Assembly (NCBI GenBank): GCA_031310005.1 | Contig: CM062379.1 | Span: forward strand, 4,588,001-4,652,000 | Direction of reading: 5' to 3' | Length of the DNA stretch: 64,000 nucleotides | From: Dactylellina haptotyla | Taxonomy: Eukaryota > Ascomycota > Orbiliomycetes > Orbiliales > Orbiliaceae | Shown: one piece after another, positions 46,429-57,878 of the stretch | Layout of the letters: the number at the start of each line of letters is the position of its first letter | How positions within the stretch are numbered: position 1 is the first letter of the stretch | Position numbers and translations under genes: made by a program | The notes under the pieces: generated by a model | What the model was told of the DNA's origin: nothing | The model's input: the letters and a program-made list of their open reading frames with translations, nothing else | Database searches by the model: none

Positions 46429-49400
46429 TTAACGAGGTCCTGGAGAAGCTGGATGGTCGAGGAGGAAGTTCGTAGCCTACAAATCCCCAGCTTGTTAGTT
46501 TGGAAATACGTTGCCGGTTTGTATCTGGTATTCTCTTACCTCCGCCAAATTGTTATCGAATTTCTTCAACGCGGTAGCCGCCTGCTCTTCAGAGAACCCC
46601 ATATTTTGGAGCTTTCTTACATCAGGGTCTACTTTCTTTCCTCCAGTCAGGTTTGTATTCAGAGCCGCAGGAGCATTTACACCGAAAGCATCGGCCGCAT
46701 GGCTATCCGCCCCATTGGCTTGCCCAATCCCTCCGCCATTACTTTGCTGATTAGAGGAACCGGGTTTGTCAAGGGACGCGAAAAGTGCATCCCAATCATC
46801 ATTACTTTGAGCTGGTTGCGTTGCTTGGAGGGTATTGAATTGAAACGCAGAGAACTCGTCCTCGTTCTTGCTGCCTACCGAAGCTGTGGGAACATGCTTT
46901 GGAGCCCCCGGAGAGTCAAACACATCGTTAAATTCGGCATAGCCGTGGTCCGTGGCAAAATTGTCATACTCGTCACTCTTGCTGTTGGCTTCGCGAGCTT
47001 CACCCAAGTCTTTGAAATCGCTCTCAAAATCATCGTCATCGAAGGCAGAGTTCTTCGGAGCAGCCGACTGGGTGACTGGTTTGGATTGCACAGAGGAGAA
47101 TGCGCTATAGTCTGAGGTTGGCTGTGCAGCCGTCGTGAGCGGTGACGAAGGAGCAACGGAGGGACCAAAAACGCTATCAACATTGCTCGTAGAGGCTGGA
47201 GGGGTCATAGCTGGGGAAGACATAAACATCTTTGCGGTGCCCGCTGTTTGTGCTGGTGGAACATTTGTGTTCGTCTTTGTTGGGTCCGTTCTTGGTGGCA
47301 ACAGATTAGTAAACTCTGGTGGGAAAGCGGAGACATCTCCAGTTGTGCCGGGCGTATTAGGGCTGTAGGCCGGAGGTGACGCCTGCGAATTAGGTCCTGG
47401 AAGTGGAGTACTTGGGTTCGATACTAAGGCTTTATTGGCAGCTGACTCTGGGATCGGTAATGTGGAAACCTGCGATTCTGCGGTTTCGGCTGTTCCAGCA
47501 GTCTTTATGGCTTTGGGACTCGAAGATGTAAAATTATCGTCAAAGCCCCCATTCTCACTCGCGGTATCACTCTCGTCATCACCCTGAAGTTCCCTGATTG
47601 GTGGAAATTCTTCTTTACTGGTAGCTGGTCGCTCGGGCAGCTTTGTCGGGCCAAATCCAGCAAAAGCTGCATCAAAGTCGTCCTTAGCAGCTTGCAAGCC
47701 TCTAGCTTCTGGGGCACCGAAACCAAAGTTCAAGGGTTCAGACTTGGCCTGGCTAACTCTGCTACGGTTGCTCATTGTACTAAGATAGCTTTCACCGGTT
47801 GCGGTGGGCTTGATGGGTGTTGCAATATCAATTCCCGGAAAGGAGCCTGGAATATGGCTGCTGATAGGACTGCCAGCCGTGCCAAAGTCAGAAGCCGAAT
47901 CGCGTTTGTCACTATTTCTAGCGGCAATTGGGCTACCGCCAGTTGTAGATCCAGTTCGTGCCCGCTCAAGTTTCTTAGGTTCTTGTTCAATCGTTGAAGC
48001 ATGAGATAACGGCGATGGTCTAAATGCGTCTGTTTCGGATTCGGGCTTAGATTCCTGTATGGTGCCTGGCCAAGCGGTGGGTGTCTCGGGCCGTGAGAAA
48101 GCTGATTCACTTGGAGGTTGGACTTGGACGGAACTGGTCGCGGATTCTGTTCGGTTTAGGGTTAGGGGCAAGAAAGCAGAGGTAATGTGAGGACTAGCGA
48201 CAGAGGGTGGAATTTCAGCGGTGTGCGACGAATACGAGGACGTTGGGGGTGAGGTTGGAGGCGTGGAGCCTCCAAATGCACTTTCTGTAGCCGAAGGGGC
48301 GGAGAACGTTGCGCTACGAGTTGGTTCCTTGTTGCCAGTGTTCTGCCTAGAGAACGAAGTTGGGGGTGGTGGACCACTTCCAGCAGGAGACGTAAACGAG
48401 CCAAAAACATTGTCGAAAGCATTCTGTCCGGGATTGGAAACCGGGGTCGCGAAATTTGATTGAGGAGATGAGTCAAAGAAACCGTGGGAGTCTTGGAAAC
48501 GTTTTTCGACACTTGCGGTTTCTTGAACTGGTGGGCTCTTCCGATGGAAGGGATTTGCATTGAAAGGATTCGTAGACATGGTACTAGTTTGGCTCAGAGT
48601 AGGACTTGCAGGAGGTTGAGGGCTTGCACCACGGCTAAGGCTTTGTGCCAACTCTGTTTTCTCTCTTTCGATGTCACTCTTGACCCTTTCTCGTTCAGTC
48701 TCAGAAGTGGCAAGCTGCTTCTTATTGATAGCCACCAGTCCTTTCTGTTGTCTTGCGTCTAGTTTGAGCTTTTCCAATTGTTTTCTCAATTCGTTTGTTT
48801 CCTGGTTGGTGGTCTTCATCTTCTCTTTGAGCGATAGATTTTCTCTGACATCTGCGTCATAAGCACCTTGAACTTGCCCTTTCTGGTTTCGGAGGTCTGT
48901 GAGAGTTGCTTCAAGCATAACAAAGTCGTTCCTTAGACGCGTAGTGTCGGCCCTTGATGTTGCAAGAAGCTCTTCCACCCTTTTGAGTTCTCTCTCTTCG
49001 TTTTCGTACGATTGCCGAAGCTGTGCCAACTTGAGCTCGATGCCATGCTTCTCATTTGCGACGTTGAGAATATTTTGGTCCGCCGACATCCGCTTAAGCT
49101 TGAGGTCTTGGGTTTGCTTAGTGAGAGAGCCTATCTGGTTAGACAGATTTGCAAGTTCGGTTGATTCAGAAGTCAACTTTTTATTGACTTCGGGATCCAA
49201 CAAGTCGTCCAAGTGCGATGGGGTATCCTTGCTAGAAGTCGTACCTCCAGTAGCAGAAGGCGAGATGATGTTTTGGCCAAACGCGCTGGACGGAACAAAT
49301 GGTTTTGTCGACCCGAACAAACCAATAGCGCTTGTGGCTTGAGGAGCTGGAAGGGGCGAGCGAGGAGCTGAGAATCCGTCGCTGCTATTAGCAATAGCAG

Positions 49401-51150
49401 TGTTCAGAGGAGCAGCACCGGTGGTACTTGGTTGAGCCGAAGATGCAGTGGTGAAAGAATCATCGAGGCCGAACAATTCATCCAAGTTTGATTTTGGCTG
49501 CTCTGCGGGCGCATCGAACGGTGAAGGCCCGGCAGGTTTGGGAGCAGCTGTAACTGATGTCAATATAGATTTTCGTGTGACAGGGAGCTAATCCGAGACT
49601 TACCTTGGGCTGCGAAACCTAACTGAGGGCGGATGTGGAGAGGAATGAGGTTTAACGGAAGGGTATCTGGGAGACCTTTGCCGTTCGTTCCTCTGGTTCT
49701 CTCCTGGCGGATCAAGTACATAGCGATCGCAAATTCATCGCGGGTGAGGCTGCCATTTTTTTCTATATCGGCAAGATCCCAAATCTGGGCCAACGCCTCT
49801 TCTGGTAGTTTGGATCCAGAGAAGAACGGAACCGCTTCTTCACCAGTGATAAATCCCTTGTTACCAGTGTCAACCTCTTGAAAGTGACTATCGAATTTGG
49901 CTTTCTCTAACGCAGTTATGGCCCAGGGTACCTCAACAGGGCCGGGTGGAGCGGCAGTGGGAGGGGGCATTGGCGGCGGAGTATACTGCTGTCTTAGCGG
50001 GCTCTGAGCGCGGGTGGGATTGAATTGGCGAGGAATAGGCGGAACGGTTGGTACGCCAGGTGGGACTGCCCTTGTGCTGGGGACGGGAGACGGCCGTTGC
50101 CTTCCCTCGCTCGTAGCAGGACGGGGACCTCTTCCGGCCGCATCGAAAAGGGCTTGTGGAAGTGAGTTGGGTAATGCAGGTAACGATCCGTTCATGGTAC
50201 ATTGGATCAGATGCATGGCGACAACAAATTCATTGGGTCCGAGAGCACCTCGTTGCTGTCTATCAGCAAGTCCCCATATTAGGCCCAAAGTAGTGTTCGG
50301 TAACTTGGCTCGTTGGAATATTTGTCGTGCAGATTCACCTGGTCAAAAATAAATAACATGGTTAGAGGAGACCTAGCAAGATGGGGGCATATAGAATAGC
50401 TAGACTACCTGGTAGCAACCCGTCCAAAGGACCAGAGTTCTCGAAAAGATTATTGAATCGTGAAATATCCTCAGGGGATAACCGGGGAACAGCAATACCG
50501 CTTCCTGACAATTGTTGCTGGATAGGACTTGTAGGGGGTTGTGGAGCCTGGGACGATTGTTGAGGGCTTCCGGGAGCCGGCCAGTTGGGGTTGACCCCCT
50601 TAAATGTAGGCAGTGGACCGGCTAGACGCAGTAAAAAGTGATGTTAGTATACGGCATTCTGCTGTCTGCCAACCGATAGTGTCGATGAGGTACTTACGGT
50701 ACTGCGCGAGTTCAGGTCGCGGGGCCTGGCCGCTTTGCGCCTGGCCAATTAGCCGCAGGGCGACACTGAATCCAACCTTTGTCAGGAGTCCACGATTCTC
50801 AGTGTCTGCGATGCCCCAAATCTATTATTGAAAAAAAAATTGAAAAAATTCAGTATCACAGTCTCACAAGCGTGCTAGGAATAAAGATATTGCGGACCTC
50901 GCCTAAAACTTGAGGTTTGAGACCGGATTTCTCGAAGAACTTAACCGCGAGCTCTCCGGTGATGACGCCGAGGTTCTGTGTATCGGCAGCTTGAAACAAT
51001 TGGCCAAACACCTTCTTCTCGTCCGCGGTTAAGACCAGATTGGGCTGGGGAGCTTTCCCTCAGATATGGATGATTAGCAGAAGGATCGATGAAGAATCAA
51101 GGGAGCCGGCGGGCCGCTCACATACCGGCAGGTTGTGTTATTTCCGACAT
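46429..51150 (-). CDS. EDE1: EDE1/EPS15-type endocytic scaffold with three EH domains
   Basis: Seven exons: 51150-51126, 51058-50898, 50821-50698, 50621-50409, 50338-49604, 49553-46540 and 46476-46429, giving 1439 aa. Three EH domains carry the expected W-G/D-L/I-A-D motifs: EIWGIADTENRG, LIWGLADRQQRG and QIWDLADIEKNG. EH domains bind NPF peptides on early endocytic adaptors. A Pro-rich stretch leads to a coiled coil (about residues 540-726), then a long disordered Ser/Thr/Pro region. The C-terminus is a UBA domain (VRKLQNMGFSEEQAATALKKF) whose end (NFLLD) lies in the last 48-nt exon; stopping in exon 6 would cut off its last helix. Ede1 is among the first proteins at clathrin sites and can phase-separate. 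Two NPF motifs lie inside the protein itself (748 and 753). The donor after EH1 (gtccgc at 50897) is atypical. Confidence 0.93.
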
Positions 51151-52334
51151 CTTCTCCGGATGTACGTAGGGATAATATGGAGAGGGGCTTGTAGGTTTAG
51201 GAGAGCGGCTTCCGACTATGCGACATGCAGAGAGCACAGCGTGATAGCCGGTGCAAGCGTTCGAATGATTGTAGAGAGATCTGGGGGGAAGGAACGGGTG
51301 TCGAGGGTCAGTCCGTTTGTATGGGGAAGTTGGGTGTGGTTGAGGGTGTGGTGGTGGTGTTTGTGGGTGCGGTTGCGGTTGTGGTGGAGGCCTTGGTCAG
51401 CCAGGACGGGGAGACAGGCAAACCACCCGCTTAGCTGCGACCACGAACCGAGTGCAGCTCAGCTCAGGATGCGACGTTTGGGGCGTCACCAAATGAGCGT
51501 GAACAGGAGGCGCAAACTACGCTTAGAACGGAGGGTCCTTCTCAGAAGCCAGGCCAGGGAGCTTGACTGTTGCGAGGGCGAAATCCAGAGCGAGAAGGGG
51601 AGGAGATGTAAGATGGCGATCGGACGTTCGCTTTTGCTTTGAGGAACGGCCTCGAAGGTGGCGGCGGGTGCGGAGTCGCTGGACTTCACTCATACGACGT
51701 CGCGCAAAACACGTGGGGTTGATTACGAAATTGCGGAAGGAGTAGCTAAGCTCTTCGTCCAGAGGTATCGGTACGGCTGGCACAGTATTATCCGGCCAGC
51801 GCTTGCAGGCCCAATCGTATGTCGGGACACTGTGAATGTCTTTCTGCCTGCATCACGGAGAGCGAGGTAACATGGCCCCGCCATGACCTGCATATTTCGA
51901 CTTGTGTAGGGACCGGGGTTGAACAAGTACATACCGTCTCCGCCTCCGAAAAAGGGTCCACTCGCCTACGGGAACAATATCACAATAATCACAACCGAAA
52001 TATACCTGCAGAAGTACTATAGGTTGTTTCCCACACAGTTATGGATTATCATCGTAAATATCGAGACGCCAGCTTGATTGAGCGTCGAAACAGTAAATTA
52101 TCAATCTGCTATCGCAAAATCTGCTGATACCTCTCGTCAAGATACCATTAATTTACTCTGCTAGTTGTAACTTGTGAAATAATCGGGAACAAGTTGCAAG
52201 TGTATATTTCCATTATCATGGAAGCTCTTTATCTAACATGCCAAGATATATATTGATATATTCACACAACTCTACTTGGAATACAGGTGTATTGATCTAC
52301 AACTTTTACCTCCGAGGACACTCATCCCGTAAAT
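51151..52334. promoter_or_regulatory. EDE1 promoter and first Myb-like gene 3' region
   Basis: 1.2 kb. The part near EDE1 is GT- and GA-rich. An 86-codon minus-strand frame (51783-51523) shows no family motif. From about 52020 the sequence becomes AT-rich, which marks the passage to the Myb-like cluster. Confidence 0.4.
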
Positions 52335-52923
52335 TTACTCTTCTCCCGCGTCTCCCTCACAATCCTCGTCAAGTTGCGTATTTTCTTCCTCTTTCGGCTC
52401 CAAGATCCTCACTCTCTTCATACTACCCCTGCTCGGAGTCTGCTGCTCACAGCCATCACGTTTGCGTTTCTTTGAAGAATTTGCAATTTCTTGCTCTTCT
52501 TGATTCTCGTTCTCTTGATCGTCGTTTTTTTCTTCATCAGAAACCGGAGGGGAGTCGACACCCTTTCTAGGAGATGTCTGTGACAGGCTGCCTGCCGCCA
52601 AACTGATCCCATGGGCCTTCATCATCCGAGAGAACCTTTTCGCACTGTGACATTTCACTTCATTAGTAAACGAATACCGGAACTTTAGAATCTGCAAAAA
52701 TTAACACAATCTTTGTAGAACTTACGCAGCTCCTTTGGTCACTATTCCACGCTCTCGGGCCACAAGCTCGAAATCAGGCTGTTCACAGTGCAGTGGAGTG
52801 TTATCATTCGGCCTTTCTTGATAAATCATAGCCGCGAGTGCTCACCTTCCCATTATTTGCATATTTCATACAACTAATGAGGAACATAAATTGGTCATCG
52901 GAGCTAGTATTCTTGGGTGCCAT
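52335..52923 (-). CDS. Myb-like gene A: single small DNA-binding domain plus charged tail
   Basis: Three exons: 52923-52846, 52778-52726 and 52644-52335, giving 146 aa. Residues about 9-57 form a fungal Myb/SANT-like domain: DDQFMFLISCMKYANNGKP, DFELVARERGIVTKG, AAAKRFSRMMKAHG. The last helix has the R/K-rich face that in Myb folds meets DNA. The usual first tryptophan is missing; Asp-Asp-Gln-Phe stands there. The tail is acidic and Ser/Lys-rich, with KKRKRDG as a possible nuclear signal. It is the first of seven such genes in a row. The second intron is phase 2 and lies in the putative third helix, within one residue of the intron in gene G. Function unknown; a chromatin or transcription role is inferred from the fold only. 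Confidence 0.82.
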
Positions 52924-53557
52924 TATGAGCAGTATAACGGTTTGAATAAGTTATTAATTTTTATTAGGAGAAGGAGACTCTGAAAGTAATAGTGGGATAT
53001 AAAGAGATCTTGAAAGTAATGGTAATAGGAACAGATGTCTTAACTTTTTGAAAGGGGATCTGGCAAGTCTTTATAGATTTCGAACGTATCTATGTAACTA
53101 CAGCCTTCTATTCATTTGGACAACATGGAAGGATAGACACGGTTCTTCCCCCGACTTCGGTGTTTGCAACATATCCACCGTGGAAATATAATGCCCGCTT
53201 TTGTGATGACCCACCCTAGTAACACTGTCCTACAGGACTAGAAACAAGCTGCTGAATAGTAAAACTTGGCACTGGCACGGCTATTCGGTCAATAGGCTAG
53301 ACGAACGGGAATTAGGTGTCTAGTCTGTACAATGCAATGCATTTTTTACATTTTGCCTCAAAACAAATAGACTGATATTAAAAAATTATTATGAAAGGAC
53401 TAGAATATATCGAAAGACACCCAAGAACTCGCTCATTGACACTTGAACTATATTACTATTCCTACGTCACAGTTGCTCCAATAGTAAACACAATAAATCT
53501 TTTGTGGAAAACAAATGATAAGCTACAGTCTCGTAACTGGTTACGAGACTGGATAAG
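52924..53557. promoter_or_regulatory. Spacer between Myb-like genes A and B
   Basis: 634 bp, AT-rich, between two minus-strand genes. Nothing coding seen. Confidence 0.45.
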
Positions 53558-54163
53558 CTATTCATTATAATCATCCTCCGAGTCGTAGTAACTACTCATA
53601 CTTGTCACTAGCTTCCTCGCCTTAGGCGTACTCTCAAACTTAACAGCAACTGGTGCTTGTTGATGCTTAATCTTCATAGCACTGAGATCGTTATCATCAC
53701 TATCATCATCCGAATCTAACAGATCAATAACGGGAGGCGCAGAGCTACCTTTGGCACTTCCAGAGCGAGCTCTCTTCTCACCAAGACTTTTAGTCTTGAT
53801 CGGGGTAGGCGTCGCACTATCAACTATCCTCGCCTTCTTCTTAACCGGTGTGATGAACTCATCGTCGTCCACTTCATCATCCTGGAATATCTTTCCTTTC
53901 TTGGAACTCGGTGTACCGGCGGCATGTCGCTTTTTGGGAGTGGGCTTCGCAGGGGTACTAGGCCGCATGCCGCTCTCGACCTCTTGCCGTAGTTGTTGGG
54001 CTTTCTTTCTGATAGGTTTCAAACAGCCTTGGATCGCATCGTAGGTGGCGCCATCTCCAAAATAGACAGCGACAGTCTTACAATCCGGTTTGAATTCTGG
54101 ATGGGCCGCTAGGATAGCAGCAAGGAGCTTGACGTAGTTCTCGTGAGACCAGGTGATAGGCAT
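53558..54163 (-). CDS. Myb-like gene B: intronless, 201 aa
   Basis: A single-exon gene from the ATG at 54163; codons further up in the frame are not ATG. The domain covers about residues 3-60: PITWSHENYVKLLAAILAA, KPDCKTVAVYFG, then AIQGCLKPIRKKAQQL. It opens with MPITWSHEN, nearly the same as gene D (MPITWTHEN), so the two are probably close paralogues. The tail alternates basic patches (PTPKKRHAAGTPSSKKGK) with acidic ones (DDEVDDDE, DSDDDSDDND) and ends YYDSEDDYNE. Such tails suggest a nuclear protein that binds DNA weakly and partners through charge (inference). No catalytic motif is present. Confidence 0.85.
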   Translation of the reverse strand: MPITWSHENYVKLLAAILAAHPEFKPDCKTVAVYFGDGATYDAIQGCLKPIRKKAQQLRQEVESGMRPSTPAKPTPKKRHAAGTPSSKKGKIFQDDEVDDDEFITPVKKKARIVDSATPTPIKTKSLGEKRARSGSAKGSSAPPVIDLLDSDDDSDDNDLSAMKIKHQQAPVAVKFESTPKARKLVTSMSSYYDSEDDYNE

Positions 54164-55545
54164 GGCGTGATGCAACTTGCGTGCTGTGTCTCTCGTAAGA
54201 TGGTACGAATTTTATTCTTTGTTCGTCGAGAAAAGAACAAAAGTTAAGATAGAGAGAGAGAGAGAGAATATAAGCACCGCCTCCGTGGGAACGCTTTAAT
54301 GTTCTTTGAACGAGTATACCCGAGCGGAAGTTCAGAAACTCTGAGGGAACGGATGAGTGACTTAGGGTCTCAATAGAGCTCAGGGTCGTTCTGTCAAGGA
54401 TAGTGGCAGTTGTTCCAGTTGCATACTAAAAAGCAATGAATTGATTGATGGTGTAATAACCCGATTTGATGTTGATAGACGAAGCGAAATGATAGAATTG
54501 CGTGGGGGGTTCGAGCCGTTCCGATAGAAACCACAGGTTTATTCCTCGGCATTGGTCACACGGAATCGGGCATCTTCGATTCGACGTGCATACATGTACT
54601 CGATATAATGAACCTGGCTAATCTAAATGCGAAGAAACTGTTCCGTTGGAACAGAGAGCCGGGCCGGTAGCCACAAACTTGCAGTACTCGCTAAGACGAG
54701 AATGCGCGACGCATGCGCATGAATGGGTTGTGGATGTAATGCAACAGGCAAGGGGGCGGGCAGCCGTCGAGCGCTATCGATAAGCGGGGATTAGTTGGGC
54801 GTTGCAGAGCGCGGGAGAGAAACGTGAAATCATTGAATGTACCCCTGTTTGTTATCCTTAGGAAGACGAGCCCGTAGGGACGAGTTGGTATGTCCTGAAT
54901 GGGAAGATTTATATCGCATTTCGGCGCGAGAAGATATTCTAGCAATGTTGGTAGCGGCACGCTTGATTTCAACCCCTGTCCCGTCGTGCTGGTCACCGCA
55001 ATGAGGAGGCTGGGAAGAGTTCAGTCCAGTTGCGTGGTACCTTTGCCCCGGTAGCTTGTCCCCGTGGGCTAAGACCTCCCGAACCCTGAGCCCGACCTGG
55101 TACCAGACAGTGAAGGTACCGCCTGGGGACTAGACAGATGTACCATATAGCCCGCGGTACTTGTTCCTTAGCGAAGGTTGTTGTGAGTTCCTAACCTGGA
55201 CGACGGAGGAATGATATTTGCGTTGTGGGACTAAAACTCTACCATTCACTGATGAAAATAACATGGGTATCTCATTCAAGGATCTCAACCACTATTTCAT
55301 TCTGTATACAAACTTAAGTTTTTAAGGAAGAATAATTGATATCGCACCAAGCTGAGCAAGTAATTAACAACTGAACCATTAAGTTGACGCCGCGCGGCAG
55401 TCTAACACTCAGACTGGCCATTAAATAGATCGGAATCAATGCAACAAATACAACACGCAGTCCAAGCTGAATCCCCAACTTAAACCGGGTTCGATGTCGT
55501 GGTGATGAGACAGAGCACAGTCTTGTACCGATTTAGAGAAAGGGT
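54164..55545. other. Spacer between Myb-like genes B and C
   Basis: 1.4 kb. A GA run lies at about 54251-54267. A more GC-rich stretch (54650-55140) has short open frames without family signs. I looked for a decayed Myb-like copy or RNA gene here and did not find one. Confidence 0.45.
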
Positions 55546-56088
55546 TTACTCAAACAAGTCGTCTTCAAACTCGCTGCCCTCGTCCAGTTTCTTATACGAC
55601 CCTGGCTCAAGTCTCGCTTTCCTTCGTGGCAATACCTTCGTAGGTGACTCAGGCTCAATCGAGGAAGGACTGGTTTCCTTCTCTTCAGCTTCTTCGTCTT
55701 GGAGAGAAGGTGTCTCTTCCGCCTCGGTCTCGCTTCCCAATAAAGATTTCAGGGACTCCTCGTCTGTGGTGTCATCAATAATCCTTCTCTTCCTCCCTTT
55801 GGCTTTTGCAGTCCTTGCCTTCTTCATAGGAGAGGAAGGGGCCTCGGAACTTGGATATGCTCTCTTCCTTGAAAATGTGACAGACTGGGTTCCGTCGGTA
55901 TTCTTCGTGCGAAACTTCGCCGCGTCTTTCTTGAGCGACCTAAGACGCCAGGCGACATTATTGGTAGTAAGACCAGCGTTGGCAGCTACAGTCGCAACAT
56001 CGATGCTGGGGGCTGCAGCAAGTATTGCAAGAAGCAATTTTTGGTCCCCTTCTGGGGTCCATTTGATTTTTTTTTGTGGAGCTTCCAT
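55546..56088 (-). CDS. Myb-like gene C: intronless, 180 aa
   Basis: A single-exon gene with ATG at 56088. Residues about 7-58 are the domain: KIKWTPEGDQKLLLAILAA, SIDVATVAANAGLTTNNV, AWRLRSLKKDAAKFRTK. This is the most canonical copy, with the Trp at the start of helix 1 and a clear Arg/Lys recognition helix. The tail has KKARTAKAKGRKRR, a probable nuclear signal with a GRKRR core, then acidic Ser/Glu runs. Domain plus charged tail is the same plan as in the neighbouring genes, while the tails cannot be aligned. No partner or target can be read from the sequence. Confidence 0.87.
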   Translation of the reverse strand: MEAPQKKIKWTPEGDQKLLLAILAAAPSIDVATVAANAGLTTNNVAWRLRSLKKDAAKFRTKNTDGTQSVTFSRKRAYPSSEAPSSPMKKARTAKAKGRKRRIIDDTTDEESLKSLLGSETEAEETPSLQDEEAEEKETSPSSIEPESPTKVLPRRKARLEPGSYKKLDEGSEFEDDLFE

Positions 56089-56942
56089 TTTGTAGGAAAT
56101 TATTAAACCTTACTTTGAATAAATTCATTAAATTAGCGATGCATTTCTGATTTATCAACTTCGTACGGAAAAGGTAAATGAGAGTGGTTCAGTAGAATAC
56201 CTTGATGATTTTAGTCTCAAAGTGTAATGTTAAGAAAGTTTTTCTGGATTAAGATAGATAGACCGCCTGATATTATGATACCTGAGGAAATAGAGGTCCA
56301 TAGTGCCCTTTATCTACATTTGCATTCCTATCCGAAAAAATATTTTAATAAAGCAAATGAGCGCCAATACACACGCCTAGCCTTGCTTGATAAGATACGT
56401 TTCTGACAGTTCGATCCAAAAAGGTGGGAGCTGCTGGTACCACCGAGAAAAATTGCAGCCATTCTTCTACTACAGGATCATTCCACATTCTAGATATCTC
56501 TTGTGCCCAGGTATACCGGTACCAAAACTATCCCCGAAAGTCTGTTGTTGGAACCGGGGGTACGTCAAGTGTGTTCAACAGCCTATTCCCTAGCGCCCTG
56601 CGGGTGAATTTCGGGCACGGCAACAAGGCTATATGCAACACACTGATCTCTACATATGCATCCGCTTCCGTGCATGCAGAATATCAAAATACAACCTTGA
56701 CAACAAAAGAGGTACTCGTTACGTATGTGCCAACAATTGTTCCTCGTACCGAATTCATCCGATGTGTAAGTCTTGTTATCTATTCAATATTTACTAGTGC
56801 CGAGGAAAGTGTACGAAATATTATATTCATGAGATCTTTGACCTTCTAAGACTCGCCAATACACACATTAGTCCTAAAAACAAGGATCACGATCCCTGCT
56901 ATTGAGACAAGATTGCCTGCATAACCACGTAGATCTAACTGC
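56089..56942. other. Spacer between Myb-like genes C and D
   Basis: 854 bp. A plus-strand frame of 141 codons (56424-56849) has no family motif and no clear leader, so I do not call it. AT-rich overall. Confidence 0.4.
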
Positions 56943-57878
56943 TCAAACATCAGACGAAGCTCCATTTTCGTTTTCGATGATATCAGTTTCCTGAGGGACT
57001 TCGTTAGCTTTAGCGAACTCGTTCCCACTTTCCTGCATGCTGTTGGTCTCATGATCTTCAAACTGGGATAACGGCTCGCTCTCGATTTCCATAAGTTGGA
57101 GACTGTTGGTTGATCTAAACTCGTCATTCAAGTCCCTCAAGTCTTCGTTTTGTTCCCATGCCATGATAGTAACTTGCCTCTCATCCTGCAATCCATCGAC
57201 AACAGGGTTACTCGCAGCCTGAAAATTCATGTTGCTCAGTCCGTTCGTAAGCATGGGGTCCATAACCGATCCGATATCCCCAGCCTCTGACTCCATCTGC
57301 GATTGTTGGCCGTACTCTCTAGGCCCACATTCGCCATGATCATACCCCTTGGCGCTAAATGTCGGATCGACCATGTAGTATGGATGGGGATCCGTACCAA
57401 GAGGTGCACTCTCGCCGACTTGCCCCACACCAACTTCTTCTTCAGCTTTGTTCTCCTTCTTCATGAGATAACACTCCATGAGGTCACCGTACCCACGTGG
57501 GCTCAAGTTGGATTCTCCTTCGCTATCGTCCTCGCAATTATCATACTCCCACTTGATAATTCCATTCTCATACTTGACAGGCCGGGCTCGGCCCTTTCCG
57601 TTTCTGCCGGATTTTCCTACCCCACCTTTCCCATTTGTCCCGGACTTGCCTCCGCCACTACCATCTTTGCGGCCACGGTTGACAAGAAAATCAATACTGC
57701 CATCGCCAAATTCGCGGGCTTCCTTGCGCAGCTTTTTCATCTTTTCTTCGATGGCACGAGGGGAGGCGTCACCGCCGAAAGCGGCCGCGATTTGTTTGTA
57801 GTCCATGTGGATATGGTGGACGGCAAGGGTGACGAGAAAAAGGCGGGAGACATTTTCATGTGTCCAGGTAATTGGCAT
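56943..57878 (-). CDS. Myb-like gene D: intronless, long tail, 311 aa
   Basis: A single-exon gene, ATG at 57878. The domain is at about residues 3-60: PITWTHENVSRLFLVTLAV, HMDYKQIAAAFGGDASP, RAIEEKMKKLRKEAREFG. A Gly/Lys/Arg-rich linker follows (GGGKSGTNGKGG, KSGRNGKGRARP), then about 200 residues rich in Glu, Asn, Met and Gln with no known domain. That tail is the longest in the cluster and could be an activation or interaction region (inference). The start resembles gene B more than any other copy. Tyr/Pro pairs (DPHPYYMVDP) in the tail are not a motif I recognise. Confidence 0.85.
   Translation of the reverse strand: MPITWTHENVSRLFLVTLAVHHIHMDYKQIAAAFGGDASPRAIEEKMKKLRKEAREFGDGSIDFLVNRGRKDGSGGGKSGTNGKGGVGKSGRNGKGRARPVKYENGIIKWEYDNCEDDSEGESNLSPRGYGDLMECYLMKKENKAEEEVGVGQVGESAPLGTDPHPYYMVDPTFSAKGYDHGECGPREYGQQSQMESEAGDIGSVMDPMLTNGLSNMNFQAASNPVVDGLQDERQVTIMAWEQNEDLRDLNDEFRSTNSLQLMEIESEPLSQFEDHETNSMQESGNEFAKANEVPQETDIIENENGASSDV

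Noticed and set aside
46402-47115. 237-codon plus-strand frame
   Set aside because: Lies fully antisense to the last part of EDE1, whose protein is strongly supported.
51523-51783. 86-codon minus-strand frame upstream of EDE1
   Set aside because: No recognisable family and probably within the EDE1 leader or promoter.
54500-54525. Sequence resembling a tRNA B box (GGTTCGAGCC)
   Set aside because: No matching A box, acceptor stem or cloverleaf could be drawn around it.
54650-55140. GC-richer block in the Myb-like cluster checked for a mobile element or broken gene copy
   Set aside because: I found no terminal repeats, transposase motifs or Myb-like remnant; only short overlapping frames.
56424-56849. 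141-codon plus-strand frame between Myb-like genes C and D
   Set aside because: No Myb-like pattern, no other motif, and no sign of conserved composition.
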